From contig JACTAT010000274.1 in the NCBI GenBank assembly GCA_014526335.1, positions 1 through 64,000 on the forward strand: DNA of 64,000 nucleotides, in the 5' to 3' direction. This stretch comes from Chrysaora quinquecirrha (Eukaryota; Cnidaria; Scyphozoa; Semaeostomeae; Pelagiidae). Under the pieces are notes generated by a model. The model did not search any database and was not told the origin of the DNA. It was given only the letters and a program-made list of their open reading frames with translations. Position numbers and translations under genes: made by a program. Below are positions 1 to 11,604 of this stretch, piece by piece; position 1 is the stretch's first letter; every line of letters begins with the position of its first letter.

Positions 1-365
1 TATTTTCTGAAATTTTGGTGCTTGTATCACAATTTGCACAATTGTTCTGCTCATCTCCCTCACTAATCAGAAAATTTTCTACGTTTTCATTTGCATAATG
101 AGATGTGATAAGATATCGCGGTGCAGATTAGAGTCGTATGTTGCGTTGTGGATATTTTTGCCAAATTCATTCTAACTCGATGGTTATCAGAATATTCTCC
201 GTTCTTATAGCATAATTAGATATTTGAGTTGGAAAGTCTAAAGAGATGAGAGTAACCAACTGCGTTATGGTTATGTTTGCTTATTACTGAGACGTGACTA
301 CAGAATTTGGTTAGGGAGGCTGGCTCCATGACAAACAAATTTTGAGTCCCTATTACCATAATGGT
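1..365. other. Unassigned AT-rich spacer
   Basis: No coding, RNA or repeat signature is visible in this stretch. It ends where the trinucleotide repeat begins. Confidence 0.5.
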
Positions 366-371
366 TATGAG

Positions 372-701
372 TGATGGTGTTGATCATCATGATCATGATC
401 ATGATGACAATGTCGATGATAAATAATGAGGAGAATAGCATAATGATGATTGTTGCTCAGATGATGATGATGACAATTGGGGTCATTGTGATAATGATAA
501 TGATGATGATGAAGATGATGATGATGGTGATGATGATGGTGATGATCATGATCATGATGATGATGATATGTAATGATGATGGTGATGATAACAATGATGA
601 AGATAGTGATGATGATAACGTTGATGATACTGACAATGACAATGTTGATGATGGTGATGATCATGTTGATAATGATGATGATGAAGACGATGATGATGAT
701 T

Positions 702-781
<80 letters not shown>

Positions 782-835
782 AACAATTTTGATGATGATA
801 ACGATTTCGATGATGATGATGACGATTTTGATGGT
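372..835. repeat. (GAT/ATG)n microsatellite
   Basis: A long, partly degenerate trinucleotide tract, purest at about 695-780. All open frames across it encode poly-Asp, poly-Met or poly-His, which is a low-complexity artefact and not a protein. Two similar tracts occur at 48548-48725 and 51281-51525. Confidence 0.95.
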
Positions 836-1410
836 GATTATTGTCCTTCGGACATTGCGATGGCACAGATATGTTTATACTATGTTAGCATATATCTTTT
901 TAGAGCGTGGCTTTTACTAGCTGTATTGTAACATTTTTACTTTAGGCTTTAGCTATTGTTATGTCAACTGTAAATAAAGGAATTATTATATTATATTATT
1001 TTTATTATATTATTATTATTATCCGTTGACGCTACTGGGTCGGCTAACGTTGTGGACGAATTGAAGTCTGTACATCATCAGTCTGTAAGTACTAGGTCTA
1101 GGTTGATGTCTCTCTGTAAATGGTGTCTGTCAGTCGCAAATTTATTTGTTTCAGCGACATGGTTGCCAACGTTAGTGTAATATGGGTTTTTCCAGGTTCT
1201 TCGAAGGGCAGAGCAGAGACACACAAACACAGACACATACTTGAGAGCGATCTTGACATTATCTTTTCTATTCCCATATTTAACAATTCCAGGCTAAACG
1301 GCATTACAACAAGAAGGGCTTCTCTGAGCCAGATAAGAACAACAAAGTACATTACAGCCTCTCGCAAGCACTGTACGTCCTCTTTATAATATAAACTAGT
1401 GGTACAGAAC
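836..1410. other. Unassigned spacer with (TTA)n tract
   Basis: Contains a short AT-only tract at about 985-1021 and an AATAAA at about 974. No convincing gene is seen; the overlapping short frames on both strands show no recognisable domain. Confidence 0.4.
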
Positions 1411-1417
1411 TCAAGTT

Positions 1418-1545
1418 GAAGCAAGGCGCGCCCCCGATAGCTGAAATCAAAACGGTGTCCGAAACAAGGTGTGCCCCCGATAGCTCAAATCGGGAATGGA
1501 CACGAAAACAAGGCGTGGCCCCGATAGCTCAAATTGGGACTGGAG
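1418..1545. repeat. Three-copy minisatellite, ~45 bp unit
   Basis: Three degenerate copies share the core CCCCGATAGCTCAAAT. Immediately downstream, about 1570-1650, is a second short repeat built on GACGGCCAACAACTCCTCC. Both sit at the left border of the large tandem array. Confidence 0.7.
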
Positions 1546-1934
1546 ACATCACAAAAGATAATAGAGCTTCGACGGCCAACAACTCCTCCGACGGCCAACA
1601 ACTCCTCCGACAGCCAACAGCTCCTCCGACGGCAAACAGCACCTCCGACGATGGATTATTCCCCCCACCCCCGCTGCACCATAGATGACACGCCCTCCCC
1701 ACGGGAGGCAGAGCAGAGTGAACATCGGAAAGGCGAATTACTTGCCACTTTGGAGGAATGAATGTAACAAAATCGGTTGCCATGGCACTTGCCATTTTAA
1801 TATTAGAGACTAGCCCATGCCCGTGTAAGACCATCGCCTTATGAGAACCACCACCTCCAAAGAATTCCGCCAATAACAACCTCCACCTAAAAGGCACTGT
1901 GCATATGTGCATTAGCTATATTTTCTGTTAACCT

Positions 1935-2155
1935 AAATCTTGATCTTAATCTTAATGTTAGTCAGTCTTTATCTTAGTCTTCAACTGAAATGGAATCTTA
2001 ATCTTAACTTCTACCCGAATTGGAATCTTAACCTCAATCTTAATGTGAATGTTAATCTTAATCAGAATCTGAATCTTAATTTTAATCTTAATCTTACTCT
2101 TTATCTTAATCTGAATGTGAATCTTAATCTTAGTCTTAGTGAATGTTGAACTCCA
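1935..2155. repeat. (CTTAAT)n hexanucleotide tract
   Basis: A degenerate array of CTTAAT / CTGAAT / GTTAAT words that yields a repetitive Asn-Leu frame. Equivalent tracts are at about 3660-3870 and 6045-6150, the last continuing at 7948-8035 after the foldback insertion. It is not the TTAGGG telomere repeat. Confidence 0.85.
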
Positions 2156-2980
2156 TTTTAATATTAGTCTTAGTCTGTGTTAGTCTTGGTCTAAGTATCA
2201 GTCTTTTTGAACGTAAACTTAAAGTTATTCTTAATTTGTAAACTGAAGCTCATTTTCAAATCAGTCTTAATCTGAACCTTTGCGTTATTCCTCATGTAAA
2301 TCTGAAATAACATTGAAACTGACTATTAAAGTTAAATTTGTTGTTTATCACCACATGCAATAATGTCAATCTCCAACTTTATCATCATGTTAATTCATCT
2401 TCATACTCTTAGATGCCAAAAAAATGTCCCCCTGTTTATTAATTTTGAGTTTTTCCCCCACCACCAGACCTTATTAGGACCCCCAATTTATTAATTTTCA
2501 AAGAAACAGTTTCACTGGTGAAAGGATTAAACTATATCTATTAATTCCCCCCACCCTCGGACCTACAAGGCTCCCCCTGTTTATTGAAGTTTTGAAAAAA
2601 ATTTCCCACCCCCTCCCGTTTATTTGGACCCCCCATTTATTTCGTACCTAAGAGTATTGGCCTTTAGTAAAAGTGAAATTAATCTTTAATTGAAAATAAA
2701 TTTTAATCTTATTCTAAATTCTTCAGCTGCAATAAAACTGAAATTAAAATGAAACTGAAATTAAAATAAAGATGAAATTAAAATAGAAATAAAAACCAAA
2801 TGAAAGTGAAAGTTAGTGTTGAGAGATAAATTGAAAATAAATTTATAATTGAAAAGATATGAGAAAAATAGATCTAAAGATATGAGTCATTCCAAAAAGT
2901 CGTCTAGTTTTGTCAAAATGACATTAAGACATTAAAAAAATTGGAAAATAATTTAATCACAAAAACAAAAACACCAAAAT

Positions 2981-3062
2981 TTGCCCTTGTGGGGTTTTGA
3001 ACTCCAGCCATTCGGGGTATCAGGCGAACATTTAACCACTCGGCTAAACTGCTTGGTGGAGG
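2981..3062 (-). repeat. tRNA-like segment B, copy 1
   Basis: On the minus strand this reads with a box A-like TAGCCGAGTGGTTAA and a box B-like GAGTTCAAAACCCC, spaced like a class II (Leu/Ser type) tRNA. Box B departs from the GGTTCGANNCC consensus, so it is probably a tRNA-derived repeat and not a functional gene. Confidence 0.6.
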
Positions 3063-3242
3063 ATAATCTCCGAGTGGTCCTAGTATTCATTGAAGGGAAC
3101 AGGAAAACGTTAAAAAATTATTTTTAACGAACTTGAAAATTACACCAGAAGCAAATTTTAGTTACCAGGCGTCTCCTCGGCCTTTTGAAAACATTTCCAA
3201 CACGAAAATAACAGAAAGACAAAAATTCGAAAGGAAAAGATT

Positions 3243-3321
3243 TTCTCTTGAGGGAGTCGAACTCCCAACTCTACATTTAAGGGCAAGAGATACGCCGCCC
3301 TACCGACTGTGCTACCGTGCC
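3243..3321 (-). repeat. tRNA-like segment A, copy 1
   Basis: Minus-strand box A-like GTAGCACAGTCGGTAGG and box B-like GAGTTCGACTCCC with near-canonical spacing. No 7-bp acceptor pairing is obvious, so I read it as tRNA-derived repeat DNA. It lies about 180 bp downstream on the plus strand from segment B copy 1. Confidence 0.6.
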
Positions 3322-4700
3322 TTATTGCGATTGAGTGATAATCCTCATATGGAGAACAATCGGGCAATTGTTAAAACAGGCACCAATGGCGCACTTCAAA
3401 GAATGGTTAGCCCCAATTACCCCAGAGACTTTAGCAGAGACGGGAAAATGAAGCAGTTTTGGCTCGCTTACCCAATTGGCAGCAGGGTCACGCAAAAATT
3501 GACTGAATCCATTTTCTGTTTTAGTATATAAGACTAGCCCTTGCCTGTCTAAGACCACCGCCTCATGAGGACCACCGCCTCCAAAGAACTCTGCCAATAA
3601 CAACTTCCACCTAAAAGGCACTGTGCATAGAGGTGACTATTTTTGCTGTTAATCAGTATCTTGATCTTAATCTTAATGCTAGTCTAGTCGTAATCTTAGT
3701 CTTCAACTTAAATGGAATCTTAATCTTAACTTCTACCCGAATTGGAATCTTAACCTCAATCTTAATGTAAATGTTAATCTTAATCAGAATCATAATCTTA
3801 ATTTCAATCTTAATCTTACTCTCAATCTTAATGTTAATGTTAATCTTAGTCTTAGTGAATGTTGAACTACATCTTAATATTAGTCTTAGTCTTTGTTAGT
3901 CTTGGTCTAAGTGTCAGTCTTTTATTTTTGAACTTAAACTTAAAGTTATTCTTAATTTGTAAACCGAAGCTCATTTTCAAATCAGTCTTAATCTGAACCT
4001 TTATGTTAATCCTGATGTAAATCTGAAATAACATTGGAACTTACAATTAATGTAAATGTTGTTGTTTATCACCACATGCAATAATGTAAATCTCAAACTT
4101 TATCATCATCTTAATTCATCTTCATACTCTTAGATGCCAAATAAACGTTCCCCCGTTTATTAATTTTGAGCTTTAGCCCCCACCTGCAGGGCCGTATTAG
4201 GACCCCCCATTTATTAATTTTTGAAGAAAAAATTTCACTTGTGAAAAGGTGAAACTACATTTATTAATTTCCCCCCAACTCCGTACCTTATAATGACCCC
4301 CCTGTTTATCAAAAATTCGAAAAAAGTCCCAATCCCCCCAACGATAAGGACCTCCCGTTTATTTGGTACTTAAGAGTATTGACCTTAATGTTAATATTAG
4401 TTAAAGTGAAATTAGTCTTTAATTTAAAATAAATTTTAATATTATTCTAATTTTTTCAACTGCAATAAAACTTTAAATGAAAATCGAAGATGAAATTAAA
4501 ATTAAAATAAAAACCAAATGGAAATGAAGTTAGTGTAGAGACATAAATTGAAAATAGATATATAATTGAAAAGATATGAGAAAAATTTGATGTAAAGATT
4601 CCAGTCAATCCAAATAGCATTCTTGTTTTGTCAAAGTGACTTTAAGACATTGAAAAGAATTTTAAACTATTTAAATCACAAAAACAAAAGCACCAAAAAG

Positions 4701-4870
4701 TTGCCCTTGAGAGGATTTGAACTCCGCCCTTTCTGGTTAGCCGGCAAGCATTTAACCACTCAGCTACACAGCCGTATTGCCTAGCGGAGGATAATCTCCT
4801 AGTGGTCCTTAAATTCATGGAACCACTCATGGCATTTAACCACTCAGGCATACAGCCATACTTATTAGTG
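4701..4870 (-). repeat. tRNA-like segment B, copy 2, with partial duplicate
   Basis: A full segment B (4701-4790) is followed by a second, truncated copy of its box A half (about 4820-4870). The flanking motif AGTGGTCCTTAAATTCATGGA is duplicated as well, indicating a local tandem duplication. Confidence 0.6.
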
Positions 4871-5320
4871 GACGATATTCTCTTAGTGGTCCTTAAATTC
4901 ATGGAAGGGAACAACAAAACACGTAAAAAAATATGTCTAATGAACTTAAAAATTACACCCCCGTTGACTTGGACCCCCGTTTATTTGGTACCTAAGAGTA
5001 TCGGCCTTAATGTTAATATTAGTAAAAGTGAAATTAATCTTTTATGTGAAATAAATTTTAATATTATTCTAAATTCTTCAGCTGCAATAAAACTTTAAAT
5101 TAGAATCAAAGATGAAATCAAAATTGAAAGAAAAACCAAAGGAACATGAAAGTTAGTGTTGAGAGATAAATTGAAAATAAATTTATAATTGAAAAGATAT
5201 GAGAAAAAATAGATGTACAGATTCAAGCCATTCCAAAAAGCATTCTAGTTTTGTCAAAGTGACTTTAAGACATTGAAAAGAATTGTAAACTATTTAAATA
5301 ACAAAAACAAAAACACAAAA

Positions 5321-5410
5321 AATTTCCCTTGAGGAGTTTGAACTCCAGCCATTCTGGGTAGCAGGCGGGCATTTAACCACTTGGCTACACGGCCCTATTG
5401 CTTAGAAGAA
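5321..5410 (-). repeat. tRNA-like segment B, copy 3
   Basis: Same architecture as copy 1: minus-strand box A TAGCCAAGTGGTTAA and a box B-like GGAGTTCAAACTCC. It is flanked by the same AT-rich block and by segment A copy 2. Confidence 0.6.
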
Positions 5411-5572
5411 GATAATCTCCTAGTGGTCCTAATATTCATGGAAGGGAGAAACAAACACATAAAAAAATATATTTTTACGAACTTGAAAATCAAACCAAAG
5501 GCAATTTTTAGTTAATAGACATCGCCTTTTCAACACGAAAATAACAGAAATAAAAAAAATTCGAAAGGAAGA

Positions 5573-5656
5573 GATTTTCCCCTGAGGGGATTCGAACTCC
5601 CGACTCTGCATCGCAGCTCAGGATACACACCGCCTTACCGACCGTGCTATCTTGCC
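5573..5656 (-). repeat. tRNA-like segment A, copy 2
   Basis: The best-preserved segment A: minus-strand box A TAGCACGGTCGGTAAGG and box B GGAGTTCGAATCCCC, a full match to the pol III B-box consensus. It may still act as an internal pol III promoter; that is inference. Confidence 0.65.
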
Positions 5657-6158
5657 TCGCTGCGATTCAGTGTTAATCTTCCTACAGAAAACAATCAGGC
5701 ATTGGTTAAAACAGGCACCAATGACGCACTTCAAAGAAGGGTTAGCCCCAATTACCCCAGAAGCAAGGGCAGTTCACAAAAAATGAAAGGGTAATGACAC
5801 GCCTACCCCACGGTCCGCAGAGCAGTGAAAAAGGGGGAAAGTCGTGCCACTGGCCACTTCGGCGCAACTGCTAAGACAAAATCAGTTTCCATGGAAATTA
5901 CCATTTTAATATAGAGAGACAGCCTTTGCCCGTGTAAGACCACCGCCTCATAAGGACCACCGCCTCCGATGAACTCCACCAATAACAACTTTCACCTAAA
6001 AGGCACTGTGCGTTGAGGTGCCTATATTTGCTGTTAATCTAAATCTTGATATTAATCTGAATGTTAGTCTAGTCTTAATTTTTGTCTTCAACTTGAGTGG
6101 AATCTTAATCTTAACTTCTTCCTGAATTGAAATGTTAACCTTAATCTTAATATAAATG

Positions 6159-7938
6159 GGGTGTTCGATATCCACAGCCCCGGCCCTTGGGGCCCTCATT
6201 TTGGAGCCCTCGGGGCCCCCTAATATTTTTAGTGATATTTCACGTCAAGGTCTGTCTCCAAATTTCATTAAAACAAAGAAAAGTAGACGTTTTTATGGTG
6301 AAACCGAGCAGAAAGGCCATTTTATATTCCTAGAATTCACATCAAAGTTCATTTTTTTATGAGAAATTGTTTATAAGAAACCTTGATCTACAATAACTGC
6401 AGTCCTCACAAAAAAAGCTCGGACACTTCAAATTTTTTCAAAATTCTCGCTCTAAGACGCATACCCCCCCAATTCAATGTTGGTGAAATTGATGTTGCCA
6501 GTGGTCCCAAAATTGAGTTGGGGGGTCTAATTACCTAAATATGTTATAATGAGACCGGATTTTCAAGGTAAAACATACTTATAAGATACAGTAGTGTCCC
6601 CAATATTGTTAGCAATGATTGTAGCCACTCATAAACTTTAAGAAACTTTTAGAACAACAACATCTCTGTATCAAAATAATTAAGAATCGGTGATATTCAA
6701 ATAGGGGAATTTAACTGCTTAGAAAAGCGTACAAGATTCCTGTTGAAAAAAGGATCCTAAGGAATTTCCATGAAATCAATACAATTTACGATAGGGTGTG
6801 TGTGATTAGGAGTGAATTGTCCCTCGATGTCTGGATACTCAAAATCCATTTCTTACTCAAGTACATATATAATGATGATGTAATGATAAATGTTGTCAAG
6901 TCCACAAAAGTTTGTCAAAACAATTCATATAAAAGTTTTTATGGTAAGTATCGCAGAAAGGGAATTTTTGATTGATATTTTTTTAGAAGTAGCATCAAAG
7001 TATCAAGCCTTATCACGCATCCCCGCTCCCATCCCTGCATCGCATATCCATTCTTTTATCCAGGTTTTTTTATTAGCAATAATTTGCTCCTGTTATAGCC
7101 ATAGTTTTAACGAAGAGATCAGCCTGGAGTTTTTCAACATTTCGTTTGTACTTGCGAGGACTTACCATAAAAATAGAATTTGCTGAATGTACATGTTTTT
7201 GCTCTCTGTGCGGCATGCGGTCACCGCTCATCATTCCAGAGTTTTATAATCTGAACACTGAAAAAGCTCAAGTTTCAAAGCACAGATTTGATTTATGGTG
7301 ATAATATTACAGTACAAATTTCGTAAACTACATATTGTGGAATGAAAAAACACACTTTTCAAAAATTTTTCCCACTTGAGATCTCTTGAAAGCTACAAGA
7401 CAATAATGCTCTTCAATCGCCCAACTTTTTAAGAGCAATACAAGAATATGTTGGAAATGAGTTGTTTCGTCTTTATACTCAAGTAAGAAACAGAGTTTGA
7501 ATATCGAGGGGCAATTCACATTCCTAAGCACACATACCCTGCCTGCCGTAAATTGTATTGATTTCATGGAAATCCCTAAGAAATCAATTTGGTTCAACAG
7601 GAATCTTGTACCTTATGACTATGCTTGTACGCTTTTTTAAAGAGTAAACTGCCTCGCGTTGAAATATCACCAGTTTCTTCATTATTTTTTATGTACTTCT
7701 GTAAGTTTCTTAAATTTTAGGAGTGGCTAGATCTAGGTTTCTAATAAACATTTTCTCATAAAAAGTGTACTTAATTGCCTTTCTGCTCGGTTTCATCATA
7801 AAAACGTGTACTTTTCTTTGTTTTAACAAAATTTGGAGACCTTGACGTAAAATATCACTAAAAAATATAGGGGGGCCCGAGGGCCCTGGGGGCTCAAAAT
7901 GAGGGCCCTGACGGCCGGGCCGTGGATATCGAACACCC
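6159..7938. mobile_element. Foldback (long-TIR) DNA element 1, non-autonomous
   Basis: Ends are perfect inverted repeats beginning GGGTGTTCGATATCC. The left arm covers about 6159-6390 and resumes at about 6600-6870; the right arm is about 7440-7938. Flanks ATATAAATG (6150-6158) and ATCTAAATG (7939-7947) match at 8 of 9 positions, an apparent 9-bp target duplication in a CTTAAT tract. A 9-bp duplication with long TIRs is typical of the Mutator superfamily, which is inference. The left arm carries an insertion (about 6390-6600) related to 15385-15510/16100-16150. No transposase is seen; the loop (6890-7186) holds only an unrecognised 98-residue frame. Confidence 0.85.
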
Positions 7939-8879
7939 ATCTAAATGTTAATCTTACTCAGTATCTAAATCTCAATTTTAATCCTAATCTTACTCTTAAT
8001 GTTAATGTTATTGTTAATCTTAATCTTAGCCTTTGTAAATCTTGAACCCCATCTTAATATTAGTCTTAGTCTGTGTTAGTCTTGGTTTAAATATCAGTCT
8101 TTCATTTCTGAACTTAAACTTAAAGTTATTCTTAATTTGTAAACCGAAGCTCATTTTCAAATCAGTCTTAATCTGAACCTTTATGTTAGTCCTGATGTAA
8201 ATCTGAAATAACATTGGAACTTACAATTAATGTAAATGTTGTTGTTTATCACCACATGCAATAATGTAAATCTCAAACTTTATCATCATCTTAATTCATC
8301 TTCATACTCTTAGATGGCAAATAAACGTTTCCCCGTTTATTAATTTTGAGCTTTAGCCCCCACCGGCAGGGCCATATTAGGACCCCCCATTTATAAATTT
8401 TTGAAGAAAATTTCACTTGTGAAAAGGTGAAACTACATTTATTAATTTTCCCCAACTCCGGACCTTATAATGACCCCCCTGTTTATCAAAAATTCGAAAA
8501 AACTCCCAATCCCCCCAACGATTAGGACCTCCCGTTTATTTGGTACTTAAGAGTATTGACCTTAATGTTAATATTAGTAAAAGTGAAATTAGTCTTTAAT
8601 TTAAAATAAATTTTAATATTGTTCTAATTTTTTCAACTGCAATAAAACTTTAAATGAAAATCGAAGATGAAATTAAAATTAAAATAAAAACCAAATGGAA
8701 ATGAAAGTTAGTGTAGAGACATAAATTGAAAATAGATATATAATTGAAAAGATATGTGAAAAATTTGATGTAAAGATTCGAGTCATTCCAAATAGCATTT
8801 TAGTTTTGTCAAAGTGACTTAAAGACATTGAAAAGAATTGTAAACTATTTAAATCACAAAAACAAAAGCACCAAAAAGT

Positions 8880-8968
8880 TGCCCTTGAGAGGATTTGAAC
8901 TCTGCCCTTTCTGGTTAGCAGGCAAGCATTTAACCACTCAGCTACACAGCCGTATTGCCTAGCGGAGG
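8880..8968 (-). repeat. tRNA-like segment B, copy 4
   Basis: Nearly identical to copy 2 (4701-4790) including flanks, so these two units are recent duplicates relative to the others. Confidence 0.6.
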
Positions 8969-9141
8969 ATAATCTCCTAGTGGTCCTTAAATTCATGGAA
9001 GGGAACAACAAAACACTTAAAAAAATATGTTTAACAAACTTAAAAATTACAGGGAAATTTTAGTTACCAGACGTCTCCTTGGCCTTTTGAAAACATTTCC
9101 AACACGAAAATCAAAGAAATAAAAAAGTTCGAAAGGAAAAG

Positions 9142-9199
9142 ATGTTCTCCCAAGGAGAATCGAACTCCTGACTCTGCATCGTAGATCGTAGCTCACAAG
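9142..9199 (-). repeat. tRNA-like segment A, copy 3 (box B half, split by insertion)
   Basis: The box B half is here and the box A half is at 10341-10380. They are separated by foldback element 2, whose CACAAG target duplication lies in the segment. Confidence 0.6.
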
Positions 9200-10340
9200 T
9201 ATGGAGTTGGGCACTGAACAAAATGGCAGGATACATTTTGTGGAGTGGAAAGACGTTTTGTGGCGTCGGTCCAGTGATTCGTGGCGTCGCTTTTCTTATG
9301 GTTGTGGCACACAATGGAGGGTCACATGTATTTTGGTTGTGGCTAATGACTTTTGGTTGTGGCAGCGTGATTGACATGACTTTTAGTTGTGGCAGCGTGA
9401 TTGACATGACTTTTGGTTGTGGCAGCTTGATTGACATGATTTTTGGTTGTGGCAGCTTGATTGACATGACTTTTGGTCGTGGCGAAAAAGTTTTGGTTGT
9501 GGCAAAAGACTTGTAGTCGCTTCATACATATTCATGTGTAACAAAAGAGCTCTATAAAGCACATATTTATTTTTCATTTAAATTATTCTGTTTTTACTCA
9601 CGCCTTTCTCGACTGTAAAAATGCAGGAATTATGAATATTTTGAAACTTGTCTGAGTGAAAACTTCTCAAATTATTGCACAATGTATAGCCACACGTTTT
9701 CTTTATAAGAAACCTAGCTCGGGGCCTAGTTCTAAAAGTTTCTTAATTTCTGGCCCAATTTTAGTTCTAAAAGTTTCGTAACATTTTCTTAATTAATTGA
9801 AATAAATTGCAGTAAAAACGACGAAAAACCTTCTGTGAGATACACCGTATACAGTATTGCTTACAGATACAGATGCGAGAAATCGCATGGAAATGCTTGA
9901 GAACTAATTACTACCTCCACAAATGTGAATCAGTATGTTGGAAAACGGACGCAAAAATAAATATGTGCTTTATATATATAAAATATAAAGCCCTTTTGTT
10001 ACAGATGAATATGCATGAAGCGACTACAAGTCTTTTGCCACAACCAAAACTTTTTCGCCACGACCAAAAGTCATGTCAATCAAGCTGCCACAACCAAAAG
10101 TCATGTCAATCAAGCTGCCACAACCAAAAGTCATGTCAATCACGCTGCCACAACTAAAAGTCATGTCAATCACGCTGCCACAACCAAAAGTCATTAGCCA
10201 CAACCAAAATACACGTGACCCTCCATTGTGTGCCACAACCATAAGAAAAGCGACGCCACGAATCACTGGACCGACGCCACAAAACGTCTTTCCACTCCAC
10301 AAAATGTATCCTGCCATTTTGTCCAGTGCCCAACTCCATA
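9200..10340. mobile_element. Foldback element 2 with tandem repeats inside its arms
   Basis: Termini are TATGGAGTTGGGCACTG and its reverse complement, flanked by CACAAG on both sides (9194-9199 and 10341-10346). The arms (about 9200-9570 and 9960-10340) are nearly perfect inverted copies. Each contains four to five direct repeats of a ~30-bp unit based on TTTTGGTTGTGGCAGC and TGATTGACATGAC (left about 9345-9480, right about 10065-10200). The central loop is about 390 bp. The frames in the arms translate these repeats and are not genes. No transposase is present. Confidence 0.85.
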
Positions 10341-10380
10341 CACAAGACATGCCGCCTTACCGACCGTGCTATCGTGCCTT
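10341..10380 (-). repeat. tRNA-like segment A, copy 3 (box A half)
   Basis: Continues the segment broken at 9199, with minus-strand box A TAGCACGGTCGGTAAGG. Confidence 0.55.
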
Positions 10381-10715
10381 GTTGCGAATTAGTGATAATC
10401 CTCCTACAGAAAACAATTGGGCGATGGTTAAAACAGGCACCAATGACACACTTCAAAGATGGGTTAGCCCCAGTTACCCAAGAGACTACAGGAGACATGG
10501 AAAAACGAAGGGGCAATGGCTCGCCTACCCCATTGGCGGCAGCTAGTGGAAAAAGTCCTGTCAAAGCCTTGACGGCCCCAGAGGATGAGCTGCCACAAAA
10601 TCGGTTGCTAGCATTCTAGTTCTGTCAAAGTGACTTTCAGACATTGAAAATAATTGTAAACTATTTAAATCACAGTTACCCCAGAGACTACACGATGCAT
10701 GAAAAACACCAAAAA

Positions 10716-10806
10716 TTTGCCCTTGAGGGGATTTGAACTCCAGCTATTCTGGGTAGCAGGCAAGCATTTAACCACTCAGGCATACAGCCATACTTAATAG
10801 TGGACG
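10716..10806 (-). repeat. tRNA-like segment B, copy 5
   Basis: Same tRNA-like layout. Its right part resembles the truncated duplicate at 4820-4870, and the following ~450 bp match 4870-5320 closely. Confidence 0.55.
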
Positions 10807-11250
10807 ATATTCTCTTAGTGGTCCTTAAATTCATGGAAGGGAACAACAAAACACGTAAAAAATATGTCTAATGAACTTAAAAATTACACCCCCGTTGACT
10901 TGGACCCCCGTTTATTTGGTACCTAAGAGTATCGGCCTTAATGTTGATATTAGTAAAAGTGAAATTAATCTTTTATGTGAAATAAATTTTAATATTATTC
11001 TAAATTCTTCAGCTGCAATAAAACTTTAAATTAGAATCAAAGATGAAATTAAAATTGAAAGAAAAACCAAATGAACATGAAAGTTAGTGTTGAGAGATAA
11101 ATTGAAAATAAATTTATAATTGAAAAGATATGAGAAAAAATAGATGTACAGATTCAAGCCATTCCAAAAAGCGTTCTAGTTTTGTCAAAGTGACTTGAGA
11201 TTGAAAAGAATTGTAAACTATTTAAATCACAAAAACAAAAACACCAAAAA

Positions 11251-11342
11251 TTTGCCCTTGAGGGGATTTGAACTCCAGCCATTCTGGGTAGCAGGCGGGC
11301 ATTTAAACAATTGGCTGCACAGACACATTGATTAGTCAACGA
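11251..11342 (-). repeat. tRNA-like segment B, copy 6
   Basis: Diverged copy in which box A has decayed (CAATTGGCTGC on the plus strand). It is followed by segment A copy 4. Confidence 0.5.
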
Positions 11343-11520
11343 TAATCTCCTAGTGGTCCTAACATTCATGGAAGGGAAGAACAACAAAACACGTTAAGAA
11401 ATTGTCTAAGGAACTTAAAAATTACACCAAAAGCAAATTTTAGTTACCAGACGTCTCCTTGGCCTTTTGAAAACATTTTCAACACGAAAATAATAGAAAT
11501 AAAAAATTTCGAAAGGAAAA

Positions 11521-11604
11521 GATTTTCTCTTGAGGGAATTCAAACTCCTGACTCTACATTTCAGGGCAAGAGACACGCCGCCTTACCGACTGTGCTACCG
11601 TGGC
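11521..11604 (-). repeat. tRNA-like segment A, copy 4
   Basis: Minus-strand box A TAGCACAGTCGGTAAGG is intact; box B has lost the TTCGA core (GAGTTTGAATTCC). It marks the last unit before the array ends at about 11755. Confidence 0.55.

Noticed and set aside
365..931. Open frames of up to 186 residues rich in Asp, His and Met
   Set aside because: They translate a (GAT)n microsatellite in all frames and have no other content.
1935..2155. Hexanucleotide tract as a telomere remnant
   Set aside because: The word is CTTAAT and not TTAGGG, it is degenerate, and it is part of an internal repeat unit.
5573..5656. Functional tRNA gene
   Set aside because: Box A and B are good, but no convincing acceptor stem is seen and the segment recurs in a decayed repeat unit.
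9345..9480. Regularly spaced ~30-bp repeats that resemble a short CRISPR array
   Set aside because: There are no unique spacers; the units are contiguous tandem repeats mirrored in the other arm of a foldback element in a eukaryotic genome.
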